A stretch of 64,000 nt of DNA. Source: Sphingomonas faeni (lineage in GTDB: Bacteria; Pseudomonadota; Alphaproteobacteria; Sphingomonadales; Sphingomonadaceae). Of the stretch, positions 8,980 to 17,001 are shown piece by piece. Each line of letters opens with the position of its first letter. Position 1 is the first letter of the stretch. Location: the NCBI RefSeq assembly GCF_024273235.1, contig NZ_JANBVH010000011.1, positions 1 to 64,000 on the forward strand, in the 5' to 3' direction. The notes below the pieces were generated by a model. It worked only from the letters and a program-made list of their open reading frames with translations, was not told the DNA's origin and ran no database searches. Position numbers and translations under genes: made by a program.

Positions 8980-9600
8980 ATGATCGAGCCCAAGACACGT
9001 CGCGACCAGAACCGGGAAGTACGCCACGCCGCGATCGTATCCGCCGCCCGCGATGCCTTTCTCGAGCACGGCTATGCGGCCACGTCGATGTCGACGATCG
9101 CGACCAAGCTCGGTGGATCCAAGGGTACGCTCTGGGCCTATTTCCCGTCCAAGGAAGACCTGTTCACCGCGGTCATCGACGACGTGACGGCCAGCTTTCG
9201 CCAGAACGTCAGGGAGGCGCTGCGTCCGGGGCGCGACTGCTACACGACGCTGCTCGATTTCGCGGAGCGGTTCCTGATGAAGTTGCTGCAACCCGACAGT
9301 ATCCGCCTGCACCGCCTGATCATCGGCGAAGCCGGCCGGTTTCCCGAGATCGGCCGCATCTTCTACACGCGCGGGCCTCAGGTCGTGCTGGAACAGCTGT
9401 CCGCCTATATCCGCACGCAGATGGACGCCGGGGTCCTGCGTAGCGCCGATCCGGTACAGGCGGCGATGAGCCTCATCCAGCTGTCCCAGGTCCAGCAGAG
9501 CCTGAGGCTGTGGGGCGTCGTCGACGGGGCGCGGGTCGAGGATGTCGGCGACCACGCGATCGAGGCGCTGAACCTGTTCAGCCGCGCCTACGCCCCCTGA
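8980..9600 (+). CDS. TetR/AcrR-family repressor of the adjacent efflux operon
   Basis: This DNA-binding repressor has 206 residues. The helix-turn-helix is at about residues 15-60 (AARDAFLEHGYAATSMSTIA, then GGSKGTLWAYFPSKEDLF), followed by a helical ligand domain with a TetR_C-type end (VVDGARVEDVGDHAIEALNLF). The ATG at 8980 is preferred over an upstream in-frame ATG at 8860, because the upstream segment does not look like protein and would cover the divergent promoter. It is divergent from the efflux operon, and two matching palindromes lie in the 85-bp gap. Ligand is likely an exported substrate, unknown. Confidence 0.92.
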   Translation: MIEPKTRRDQNREVRHAAIVSAARDAFLEHGYAATSMSTIATKLGGSKGTLWAYFPSKEDLFTAVIDDVTASFRQNVREALRPGRDCYTTLLDFAERFLMKLLQPDSIRLHRLIIGEAGRFPEIGRIFYTRGPQVVLEQLSAYIRTQMDAGVLRSADPVQAAMSLIQLSQVQQSLRLWGVVDGARVEDVGDHAIEALNLFSRAYAP

Positions 9601-9660
9601 CCGTATTTTTGCCGTCTGCGAATGTGGGCGGGAGCGCCATCTATCATCGAACTTCGCTTG

Positions 9661-9933
9661 TCAGGCGGCCGGGCCGCGGTTGATGCGATATGGTCCCGAG
9701 CGCGAGGGGAGCACTTCGCCCTTCCAACTGAGGTGGACCTCGCCGCTCGCCAGCAACGCATCGATCGCTGCATGGACGGTCGGCATCATGTCACGCCAAT
9801 CGGTCTTCTCGCTGGGGGCGCCGGCGTCGGCCAACACGCGCGCTACCTCGCTGGGGCATATCGTCGCGCCGGGCGCGCGCGTGGCGAGCAGAGCCAGGGT
9901 CGCCGTTCGTGCTTCCGAAGCTGAATCGGCCAT
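9661..9933 (-). CDS. DUF3253-family small protein
   Basis: This protein of 90 residues matches my recollection of DUF3253: an alpha-helical N-terminus (EARTATLALLATRAPGATICPSEVAR), WRDMMPTVHAAIDALLASGEV and a basic tail ending RSGPYRINR. The arrangement resembles a winged helix, but DNA binding is not shown. ATG at 9933 is chosen because the longer frame to 10167 lies inside the response-regulator gene. It starts 8 bp after the stop of that regulator on the same strand, so it is probably the last gene of the KaiC operon. Confidence 0.75.
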   Translation of the reverse strand: MADSASEARTATLALLATRAPGATICPSEVARVLADAGAPSEKTDWRDMMPTVHAAIDALLASGEVHLSWKGEVLPSRSGPYRINRGPAA

Positions 9934-9941
9934 CCGTCGCC

Positions 9942-10340
9942 CTAATCCGAAGAAGGCCGCTTTGCGTTGGCAAGAAGCGTCAGGGCCGCGGCGAGTGCGG
10001 CCGGGGTGATCGGCTTCACGACCGTATCGACCGCCACGTCCGGATGCCGCGCGGCGACCTGTTCCTGACCGGTGACGAAAATGCAGGGGATGCCCTTCGA
10101 CGAGAGCCAGCGGGCGGCGGCCGGACCCGTCGGCCCGTCGGCGAGATCGATATCGACGAGCGCGCAATCGATCCGGTCGAGGGACGCATCCGCCTTCAGA
10201 TCCGCGAAGCTCTCGAACGAGCCGGCGAACTCATGGCCGAGGTCTTCGATCAGCTGTTCCAGGTGGAACACGATCAGCGGATTGTCTTCAAGGCACAGGA
10301 CACGCAATCGCGTGTCCGGAGATATCGAGCTTTCGGGCAT
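9942..10340 (-). CDS. Single-domain response regulator (CheY-like receiver)
   Basis: This is a stand-alone receiver domain of 132 residues with no output domain. Visible conserved elements are the acidic pair (CLEDN), the phosphoacceptor region ALVDIDLADG, the Thr of FVTGQ and the Lys of VVKPITP. It follows the HWE kinase by 22 bp and is the obvious phosphoryl partner. HWE kinases commonly pair with such stand-alone receivers. ATG 10340 is preferred over 10391, which would overlap the kinase. Output partner not visible in the window. Confidence 0.88.
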   Translation of the reverse strand: MPESSISPDTRLRVLCLEDNPLIVFHLEQLIEDLGHEFAGSFESFADLKADASLDRIDCALVDIDLADGPTGPAAARWLSSKGIPCIFVTGQEQVAARHPDVAVDTVVKPITPAALAAALTLLANAKRPSSD

Positions 10341-10362
10341 GAGCGCCCAACGCCGTCGGGCA

Positions 10363-11412
10363 TCAGGGGTTGCGCGACAACCGAGAAACACGTCCGGAAA
10401 CCTCGCATCGGAGGCCGGCGGGTGCGAAGGTCATGACCGGCTTGCTGCCGAACAGGCTGCCGAGCGCGGCCCGGAGATAGCGGGTTCCATAGCCGGTGCG
10501 CGAAGGTTCGACGACCGGCGGACCGCCCTGCTCGATCCACAGGATCGACAGCATGGCCGGATCGTCCTCCGACAAGGTCCATTCGAACGACACACGGCCT
10601 TCGGGGGTCGAAAGGCCCCCATATTTGATCGCGTTGGTCGCCAGTTCGTGGAGACACAGCGCGAGCGTCGTCCCGGCCTCGCGCGTCAACATGACCGCCG
10701 GGCCACCGGTCACGACGCGGCTCTGTCCCTGGAGTTGGTACGGATCGAACGTCAGGTCGACGATCTCGGCGATCGAGACCTCCTCGTCGGCGGCGTGGAA
10801 GACCGCGGAATGAACCCGCGACAACGCATCCAGCCGCCCCCGGAAATCGTCGGCGAACTCGGCCAGCGTGTTGGCGCCGCGATGCGTCATCTCGAAGATC
10901 GAGGCGACGCTGGCGAGAATGTTCTTCACGCGGTGGTTGAGTTCGCGGCGCAGTTCGATCTCGCGCTCGATATGATCGCGCACGTCGCGCTGCCGCAACC
11001 GCGCCAGCATCGCCGACTGGACACCGCTGATCAGCTCGACCGGCGTGACCGGGCGCTGGTAGAAGAGCTGCCGTGCGCGCGGCCAAACGCGGGCGAGTTC
11101 GGTGCGGACGCGGATCTGGTTCGACGTCCGATCCAGCAGCACGACGATCGGCATTTCCGACCAGCTCGGTTGCGACGCCAGATGGCCGGCGACGTCCTTC
11201 AGGATAACCGGCGTCAGCGCCTCGTGCGTGGCGACCAGCACGCCGGGGGATCTCGCCAGATAGTCGGGAATCTCTGCGACATCGATGCACACGTCGACGG
11301 GGATGTCGTGCTCGACGAACAACTGCTTCAGATAGTCGGCATCACGCCGATAGGGCGCCAGGACCAGCACATGGTCCAGCGTGGTATGATCGATCGGATC
11401 GAGTGCGCTCAC
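10363..11412 (-). CDS. HWE-family histidine kinase with degenerate receiver domain
   Basis: This soluble sensor kinase has 349 residues. The N-terminal 130 residues resemble a receiver fold (HVLVLAPYRRDADYLKQLF, then MPIVVLLDRTS and QRPVTPVEL), but the phosphoacceptor position reads VLVATHEAL without Asp and the usual Lys is Arg: a pseudo-receiver. The kinase core has ELNHRVKNILAS (His160), the N-box CLHELATNAIKYG (about 253-265) and the WIE...GGP signature that gives the HWE group its name. The start overlaps the KaiC stop by 4 bp. The pseudo-receiver may take input from KaiC, which is inference from coupling. Confidence 0.88.
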   Translation of the reverse strand: MSALDPIDHTTLDHVLVLAPYRRDADYLKQLFVEHDIPVDVCIDVAEIPDYLARSPGVLVATHEALTPVILKDVAGHLASQPSWSEMPIVVLLDRTSNQIRVRTELARVWPRARQLFYQRPVTPVELISGVQSAMLARLRQRDVRDHIEREIELRRELNHRVKNILASVASIFEMTHRGANTLAEFADDFRGRLDALSRVHSAVFHAADEEVSIAEIVDLTFDPYQLQGQSRVVTGGPAVMLTREAGTTLALCLHELATNAIKYGGLSTPEGRVSFEWTLSEDDPAMLSILWIEQGGPPVVEPSRTGYGTRYLRAALGSLFGSKPVMTFAPAGLRCEVSGRVSRLSRNP

Positions 11413-12878
11413 GATTCCGGAAGAGGATTATACGGCACCACGGAAATTCCCGATCCCTGGATCATCAGTTCATGCACGAACAGGTCGTGCGGCCCGTGCC
11501 GTTTCTTCACCACCGTGATGTTGCGGCGCAGGCGCCCCTCATGCTCGGCGATCCGCAACAGCAGCACCGTATCGCCGAGGAAGCTCACATCGACGTCGAT
11601 CCCGACATTCTGGCCGAGCAGGCCATGCTGCGCGACGATCAACATGGTCAGGACACCCGAGCGCGCCAGGTATTTCAGCAACGACTGGATATCGCGGACC
11701 GCCTTGTCGCGCTGCGGCAGCGAGTTGAGATACCCGGTGAAGCTGTCGATGACGACGACGCGGGTCTTGTCCGTCTTGACGATGGTCTGGACGACCTGCG
11801 CGAACTCGCCGGGCGAAATCTCGTTGGGATTGAAGTCCTTGATGACCAGCGCGCCGTCCTTGTGGAACTTGCGCAGGTCCATGCCGAGCCCTTCCGACCG
11901 GCGGAAGAACGTCTCGAGCCGCTCCTCGAACAGGAACAGCGCGACGTTCTCGCCGCGCTTCAGCGCCGCCGTGGCGTAGAGCGAGGCCATCGTCGACTTG
12001 CCGGTGCCGGACTGGCCGATCACCAGCGTCGTGGTGCCCGATTCCTGCCCCCCGCCGAACATCGCATCGAGCGTCTCGACGCCCGATTTGATCAGCTCGG
12101 GCTTTTCGACATCGGACGCGTCGCCGGGGATGATCCGCGGGAATACGACGACGCCCTGCCCTTCGCGGATCGCCATGTCGTGATAGCCGTCGGCGATCGG
12201 CACACCGCGCATCTTGCTGACCTCGATCCGCCGCCGTACCGCGCCGTAATCCTCGAGCGTCTTGTCGAACCGGATCACGCCGTGCGCGATCCCCTCGACC
12301 TCTTCGCCGTTCATCGCTTCGCCGTTCTGCGTATCGAGCAGCAGCGCGACGACGTTGCGCTTGGCGAGGAACGCCTTGAAGCCGATCAGCTCGCGCCGGA
12401 AGCGTGGCGTATCGCCGGTGATCAGGCGGATTTCGAGCAGCGAGTCATAGACCAGGCGGCTCGGCTTATGCTCCTCGATCGCCTTCTCGATCGCCTGCCG
12501 GGTCTCGTCGAGACGCAGTTCGGCGGTCTGGAAGATCGTCTGGTCCGCGGCGCCATTGACCGCGTCGGAGGCCGAGAGTTCCTCGACGCGGATTCCGTCC
12601 ATCGTCCAGCCGTGCGACACCGCGATCGATTCCAGCTCGGCTGCGGTCTGCGACAGGCTGACATAGATGCAGCGCTCGCCGGCCTCGACGCCCGCACGCA
12701 GGAACTGCAACGCCGCCGTCGTCTTGCCCGCACCGGGCGCACCTTGCAGCATGTACAGGTTCGAAGGCGGCAGTCCGCCCCGCAGGATTTCGTCGAGGCC
12801 AGCGACACCTGTCGCGACGGGCTTGGCAATTTTACGCTTGGTCACGACGATCTCCGGCAGTCGCGCGCTGACTGCCAT
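11409..12878 (-). CDS. KaiC-like two-domain RecA ATPase
   Basis: This protein of 489 residues has two RecA/KaiC domains. Domain I: Walker A GAPGAGKTT (46-54). Domain II: Walker A GQSGTGKST (288-296), FEERLETFFRR with the Glu pair (318-319), and VVVIDSFTGYL as Walker B. In domain I the position of the catalytic Glu pair reads SLSQT (74-78), so both Glu appear lost. The segment DVSFLGDTVLLL aligns by eye with the cyanobacterial phosphosite loop, where Ser-Thr becomes Ser432-Phe433. These comparisons are from memory. ATG 12878 is chosen over 13292, which would run through the upstream gene. No kaiB is nearby, so clock function is doubtful and a signalling ATPase feeding the HWE kinase is more plausible. 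Confidence 0.88.
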   Translation of the reverse strand: MAVSARLPEIVVTKRKIAKPVATGVAGLDEILRGGLPPSNLYMLQGAPGAGKTTAALQFLRAGVEAGERCIYVSLSQTAAELESIAVSHGWTMDGIRVEELSASDAVNGAADQTIFQTAELRLDETRQAIEKAIEEHKPSRLVYDSLLEIRLITGDTPRFRRELIGFKAFLAKRNVVALLLDTQNGEAMNGEEVEGIAHGVIRFDKTLEDYGAVRRRIEVSKMRGVPIADGYHDMAIREGQGVVVFPRIIPGDASDVEKPELIKSGVETLDAMFGGGQESGTTTLVIGQSGTGKSTMASLYATAALKRGENVALFLFEERLETFFRRSEGLGMDLRKFHKDGALVIKDFNPNEISPGEFAQVVQTIVKTDKTRVVVIDSFTGYLNSLPQRDKAVRDIQSLLKYLARSGVLTMLIVAQHGLLGQNVGIDVDVSFLGDTVLLLRIAEHEGRLRRNITVVKKRHGPHDLFVHELMIQGSGISVVPYNPLPES

Positions 12879-12910
12879 AAAATGCCGGGCGCGACCAGTG
12901 AGCGTCGGGA

Positions 12911-13492
12911 TCACGCACGCAGGCGATCGCGAAACTCGGCCAGTCGCGTCCGATAGCCGTCGGCATCGCCATATTCGAGGAACTCGTAATAGCGGTGGAG
13001 CGGATCGTCGACGCGCAGCGCGTGCTTGATCGGGCACCAATATTGCTCGGTTCGGCTGCTGACCTCGCGAACGAAGCCGATCAGGCCGTTGGCATAGGAG
13101 CAGAACATGCAGTTGAGCGCCTCGACCCGGTTCAGATAGGCGAGATGCCGGCGATCGAAGAGGATGAAGTCCGATCGCCTGACGCGCGTGATGCCATAGG
13201 CGCGAAAACATATCGCCTGGTACAGGCTGACCCACAGATCGACGATCAGCAGCGGCACGATCAGCGAATAGATCACCGGCGCGGTCAGCCATGAGGCTAG
13301 CTCCGACTGCGCGACGAAGCGCCGGACAGAAACCCGAAGCTGGCGTTGTGCATCGAGGACGCCGCGTTCGAACCCCACGATCCTGCCGGCGATCTCGACG
13401 CCGAGCGCCCGCCGCCGCCCCTCTATCTCGCGGTCGAGTTCGGTCTGGAGGCGAACGATCTCATGCGCGAGATCCTGCATCCGCTGGGTCAT
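12911..13492 (-). CDS. Membrane protein with coiled coil and conserved-looking cysteines
   Basis: I do not recognise the family with certainty. The 193-residue protein starts with a charged helix likely to form a coiled coil (LAHEIVRLQTELDREIEGRR), followed by a hydrophobic stretch (APVIYSLIVPLLIVDLWVSL, about 85-105). A soluble part contains CFRAYGI, NCMFCSYANGLIGFVRE and YWCPIKHALR, so four or more cysteines including a CxxC. This could bind metal or act in redox. It lies 32 bp upstream of the KaiC-like gene on the same strand and is probably the first gene of that operon. The ATG at 13492 removes a low-complexity Arg-rich leader. Confidence 0.65.
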   Translation of the reverse strand: MTQRMQDLAHEIVRLQTELDREIEGRRRALGVEIAGRIVGFERGVLDAQRQLRVSVRRFVAQSELASWLTAPVIYSLIVPLLIVDLWVSLYQAICFRAYGITRVRRSDFILFDRRHLAYLNRVEALNCMFCSYANGLIGFVREVSSRTEQYWCPIKHALRVDDPLHRYYEFLEYGDADGYRTRLAEFRDRLRA

Positions 13493-13731
13493 GCGACGTT
13501 TTCTCCTGATATCGCGGCGGTGTCGGTGGGCGGGTGCGTCCGGTTCCGTATCGCGGCGTTGGCGCTGCTCGATAGCCTCGGAAACTACGGTGATCGCCGC
13601 GGTCGCGGGGGGAGTTCCGTTCACCGCGATGCTAGGTGTTTTCCGACGCTGCGGGAGGACGCGGGTTGCCGCTAGTCCGGCGCTGCCGCCTCGCATCGTG
13701 CCGGCGGGTCGCTATGCCGAAGGAAATCAAG

Positions 13732-14301
13732 ATGGCCGACCTCATGCCCGAACGGACGAAAGACCTGAAACCAGCCTCGGTCGCGCCCGCTACCGACTGG
13801 AGCGGCGAACTCGTCACGCGAACCGGTTACGCCTTCCATGTACGCCCGGCGGCACCGGCCGACGAACCGGCGCTGTCGGACTTCTTCACGCATGTCGACA
13901 AGGAGGATCTGCGCTTCCGGTTCCTGAGCGCGGTCCAGAAGGTCGGTCACGACCAGTTGCAGGCGCTGGTCGGCGTCGATCACGAGCGCACCGAGAATTT
14001 CCTCGCGATCGACGCCGGGACCGGCACGATCCTCGCCACCGCGATGCTGGCCGCGGATGCGACGATGACGCACGCCGAAGTCGCCATCGCGATCCGCACC
14101 GATTTCAAGCGGAGGGGCATCAGCTGGACGCTGCTCGATCACGTCGCGCGGTTTGCCGTCGCCAAGGGGATCAAGACGCTCGAGTCGATCGAGAGCCGCG
14201 ACAATCACGCGGCGATCGAACTGGAGCGCGAGCGCGGCTGGACGGCATCGGCCTGTCCCGGCGACTCTACGGTCGTGGTGCTGCGCATGACGCTAGCGTG
14301 A
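13732..14301 (+). CDS. GNAT-family N-acetyltransferase
   Basis: This acyltransferase of 189 residues resembles the GNAT domain of protein acetyltransferases such as Pat. The core includes YAFHVRPAAPADEPALSDFF (beta1/alpha1), EDLRFRFLSAV and the acetyl-CoA site region IRTDFKRRGISWTLLDHVARFA (R/Q-x-x-G-x-G/S-like), then ESIESRDNHAAIELERERGW. ATG at 13732 has aagga seven bases upstream; another ATG at 13714 is possible. It is divergent from the membrane protein gene and convergent (9 bp overlap) with the P-type ATPase gene. Substrate is unknown. Confidence 0.85.
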   Translation: MADLMPERTKDLKPASVAPATDWSGELVTRTGYAFHVRPAAPADEPALSDFFTHVDKEDLRFRFLSAVQKVGHDQLQALVGVDHERTENFLAIDAGTGTILATAMLAADATMTHAEVAIAIRTDFKRRGISWTLLDHVARFAVAKGIKTLESIESRDNHAAIELERERGWTASACPGDSTVVVLRMTLA

Positions 14302-17001
14302 TCCGGCGCGTCCGATCGGCGGCACCGATCGGGCGCCGCGCTGCCAGCGGGCAACGACCTGCTTGGTCAGCTCCGTCACGACTATTGTCGCGGCGGTGGC
14401 GGCAAGGCAGAACCACAATGTCTCCCTCGAGACCAGCGCCGTCCCGAGGACCCCGCCCAAGGGTTGCCAAGCCATCGCCAGCAGTTGCAGCGTGATCGCG
14501 ATGCCGATGCCGAGCAGCAGCCAGGGGTTCGAGAAGACCGGCTCGCGCAGGATCGAGCGGCGCTCGCTTCGCATGCACAGCACATAGACGTTCTGGAACA
14601 GCACCGTCATCAGCAATACCGCATTCTGGATCTCGGCGACCGGGCGACCGTCGCCGTGCATGCCGTGCACCAGGAACAGCGCCAGCCCGGTCATCATCAG
14701 CGCGGGCGGCACCATCAACGCGATCGCACTGCCATCGAGCAGCGGTTCGCCCGGCCGGCGGGGTGGCTGGCGCAGTTCGTCGCCTTCGCCGCGACCGAAG
14801 CCGAGCATCACGTCCTGCGCGCCGTTGGTGACCAGGTTCAGCCACAGCAGCTGCACCGCGGTCAGCGGCATCGGCAGCCCGAACGCGACCGCACCCAGGA
14901 ACATGCCGATCTCGGCGATGCCGGTGGCCAGCAGGATGATGACGATCCGGCGCACATTGGCATAGGTGATCCGGCCTTCCTCGACCCCCGCGACGATCGA
15001 GGCGAAATTGTCGTCGGCCAGCACCAGATCCGCCGCACCGCGCGCGACGTCGGTGCCTGCCATTCCCATCGCCACGCCGATATGCGCGGCCTGCAGCGCG
15101 GGGGCGTCGTTGACCCCGTCGCCCGTCACCGCGACCAGTTCGCCGCTGGCCGCCAGGATCCGGACGATCTCCAGCTTCTGCACCGGTTCGATCCGCGCGA
15201 ACACGCGTCCGTCGAGCACCAGCGCGGAAAGCGCCCCCGGCTGGTCGGCCAGATCGCTCATCTGCGTGCCGGTGACCACTTGGTCGTCGCGCACGTCGAG
15301 CCCGAGACCGCGCGCGATCGTCAAGGCGGTACCGGGATGATCCCCCGTGACCATGCGAACGCCGATCCCCGCCTCCGCACAACGCGCGATCGCCGCGGGC
15401 ACCTCGGGACGGACCGGGTCTATCAGCCCGATCCAGCCGAGCAGCACGAGATCGCGCGGCGCCAGCGCGTCCGCTGCCGCCGCCGATCCGTCGGACGCGG
15501 CGACGGCGATGACGCGGTAGCCCTTGCCGGCCATCGCGATCGCCGCGTCGATGACCGACGGAGCGACCGGACGGCACATCTCCCGGACGACCTCGGGCGC
15601 CCCCTTGGCGAAGACGCGCACGCCCTCTCCTTCGTCGACCGCCACGCTCGAGAATTTGTTCGCGGGTTCGTAAGGAAGCGCGGCGCACCGGACTAGGGCC
15701 TGGAGCGCCGCCAGGTCGGCCCCGCCATCGCCGGCAAACCCGAGCAGCGCGGTATCGACGGTATCGCCGATCGCCACGCCGTCCGGCCCGATCGACGCCT
15801 CGTTGCACAGCGCCGCGGCATGCCGAGGCGCAGCAAGTTCGGCAGCATGGGTCGGCCAGTCCGCGCGATCGAACACGGTGCCATCGGCCAGCAGGATCCG
15901 CTCGACCGACAGGATGTTGCGGGTCAGCGTGCCGGTCTTGTCGCTGGCGATGATCGTGCACGCGCCGAGCCCCTCGACCGCCGGCAGCGACCGGACGATG
16001 ACCTTGCGCGCCGCCATCCGCCGCGTACCCGCCGCCAGCGCGACGGTGACCGCGATCGACAGCCCCTCGGGTATCGCCGACACCGCCAGCGCGACCGCGA
16101 GCAGCAGGATCTGGTCCCCCGGACGCCCCTGAACGAACAGGACGATGGCGAACGGCACGATCAGCGCGATCGTCGCGATACTGATCTGCCGCGCGAGACG
16201 ATCGAGCCGAAGGACGAGTGGCGGCGGAGTCGGGGTCGCATCCCGGAGCGACGCATCGATCGCCCCGAGCGCGGTGTCGGCACCGGTCGCCACGACGATA
16301 CCGACGCCGCGGCCCTGCTCGATCATGGTACCGGCCAGCAGCATCGTCACGCGGTCGCCGGGCGGCGTGTTCGCGACTAGGTGCGCCGTCTCGGTCTTGG
16401 CGACCGCCACCGATTCGCCGCTGAACGTCGATTGATCGACGCGCAGGGTGGTACTCGACGAGAGCCGGATGTCGGCCGGGACTGCCATCCCGCTTTCCAG
16501 CACGACGATATCGCCGACGACCACATCGCGCGCATCGACGATCGACACTGCGCCGCCGCGGCGCACCGTCGCGGTCTGACCGATCATCCGGCGCAGCGCA
16601 GCGAGGCTCTGCACCGCCTTGCCTTCCTGCACGGTGCCGATGATCGCGTTGACGACGAGGACGACTCCGATGAACCCGGCGTCGGTCCGGTGCCCCAGCG
16701 CGAGCGAAATCGCCGCCGCCGCGATCAGGAGGTAGATCAGCGGACTGTTGAACTGTCGCAGGAACAGCAGCGGCAACGACGGCGCAGGCGGCGGCGCGAG
16801 CGCATTCGGGCCATCGCGGACGAGCCGGGCCGCGGCCTCCATCGGCGCCAGCCCGGCGTCGGTGGTGCCGAGCCGGGCCTCGACGTCAGTGGTCGACAGG
16901 GAATGCCATGCCGTGACGGGTTCAGTCGCGGATCGTTCTCGGGGCTCACGCTGCAACGGCCTGTCGAGCGGGCGCGTATCGAACGGGCGTTCGACGTTCA
17001 T
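14293..17001 (-). CDS. P2-type cation-transporting ATPase
   Basis: This inner-membrane pump has 902 residues. It has an N-terminal cation-ATPase domain (EAAARLVRDGPNALAPPP), the actuator motif TFSGES (Ser for the usual Thr in TGES), SAIPEGLSIAVTVALA in helix 4, the phosphorylation site SDKTGTLTRN, MVTGDHP and the hinge TGDGVNDAPAL. The PEGL motif places it with P2 (Ca/Na/K-like) rather than CPx heavy-metal pumps. The exact ion is not inferable. The N-terminus beyond 17001 in the same frame is the shadow of the preceding gene. Its ATG overlaps the stop of the L,D-transpeptidase gene (ATGA), so the two are translationally coupled. Confidence 0.9.
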   Translation of the reverse strand: MNVERPFDTRPLDRPLQREPRERSATEPVTAWHSLSTTDVEARLGTTDAGLAPMEAAARLVRDGPNALAPPPAPSLPLLFLRQFNSPLIYLLIAAAAISLALGHRTDAGFIGVVLVVNAIIGTVQEGKAVQSLAALRRMIGQTATVRRGGAVSIVDARDVVVGDIVVLESGMAVPADIRLSSSTTLRVDQSTFSGESVAVAKTETAHLVANTPPGDRVTMLLAGTMIEQGRGVGIVVATGADTALGAIDASLRDATPTPPPLVLRLDRLARQISIATIALIVPFAIVLFVQGRPGDQILLLAVALAVSAIPEGLSIAVTVALAAGTRRMAARKVIVRSLPAVEGLGACTIIASDKTGTLTRNILSVERILLADGTVFDRADWPTHAAELAAPRHAAALCNEASIGPDGVAIGDTVDTALLGFAGDGGADLAALQALVRCAALPYEPANKFSSVAVDEGEGVRVFAKGAPEVVREMCRPVAPSVIDAAIAMAGKGYRVIAVAASDGSAAAADALAPRDLVLLGWIGLIDPVRPEVPAAIARCAEAGIGVRMVTGDHPGTALTIARGLGLDVRDDQVVTGTQMSDLADQPGALSALVLDGRVFARIEPVQKLEIVRILAASGELVAVTGDGVNDAPALQAAHIGVAMGMAGTDVARGAADLVLADDNFASIVAGVEEGRITYANVRRIVIILLATGIAEIGMFLGAVAFGLPMPLTAVQLLWLNLVTNGAQDVMLGFGRGEGDELRQPPRRPGEPLLDGSAIALMVPPALMMTGLALFLVHGMHGDGRPVAEIQNAVLLMTVLFQNVYVLCMRSERRSILREPVFSNPWLLLGIGIAITLQLLAMAWQPLGGVLGTALVSRETLWFCLAATAATIVVTELTKQVVARWQRGARSVPPIGRAGSR

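Noticed and set aside
11409..12878. Calling the KaiC-like protein a circadian clock component
   Set aside because: No kaiA or kaiB nearby and apparent loss of key residues; clock function is not supported.
13291..13509. Possible small plus-strand gene antisense to the membrane protein gene
   Set aside because: No ribosome site and an Arg/Ala-rich sequence; the minus frame has a helix and cysteine motifs.
14267..15961. Minus-strand frame overlapping the P-type ATPase in another frame
   Set aside because: Low-complexity Arg/Gly product; the ATPase frame has all catalytic motifs.
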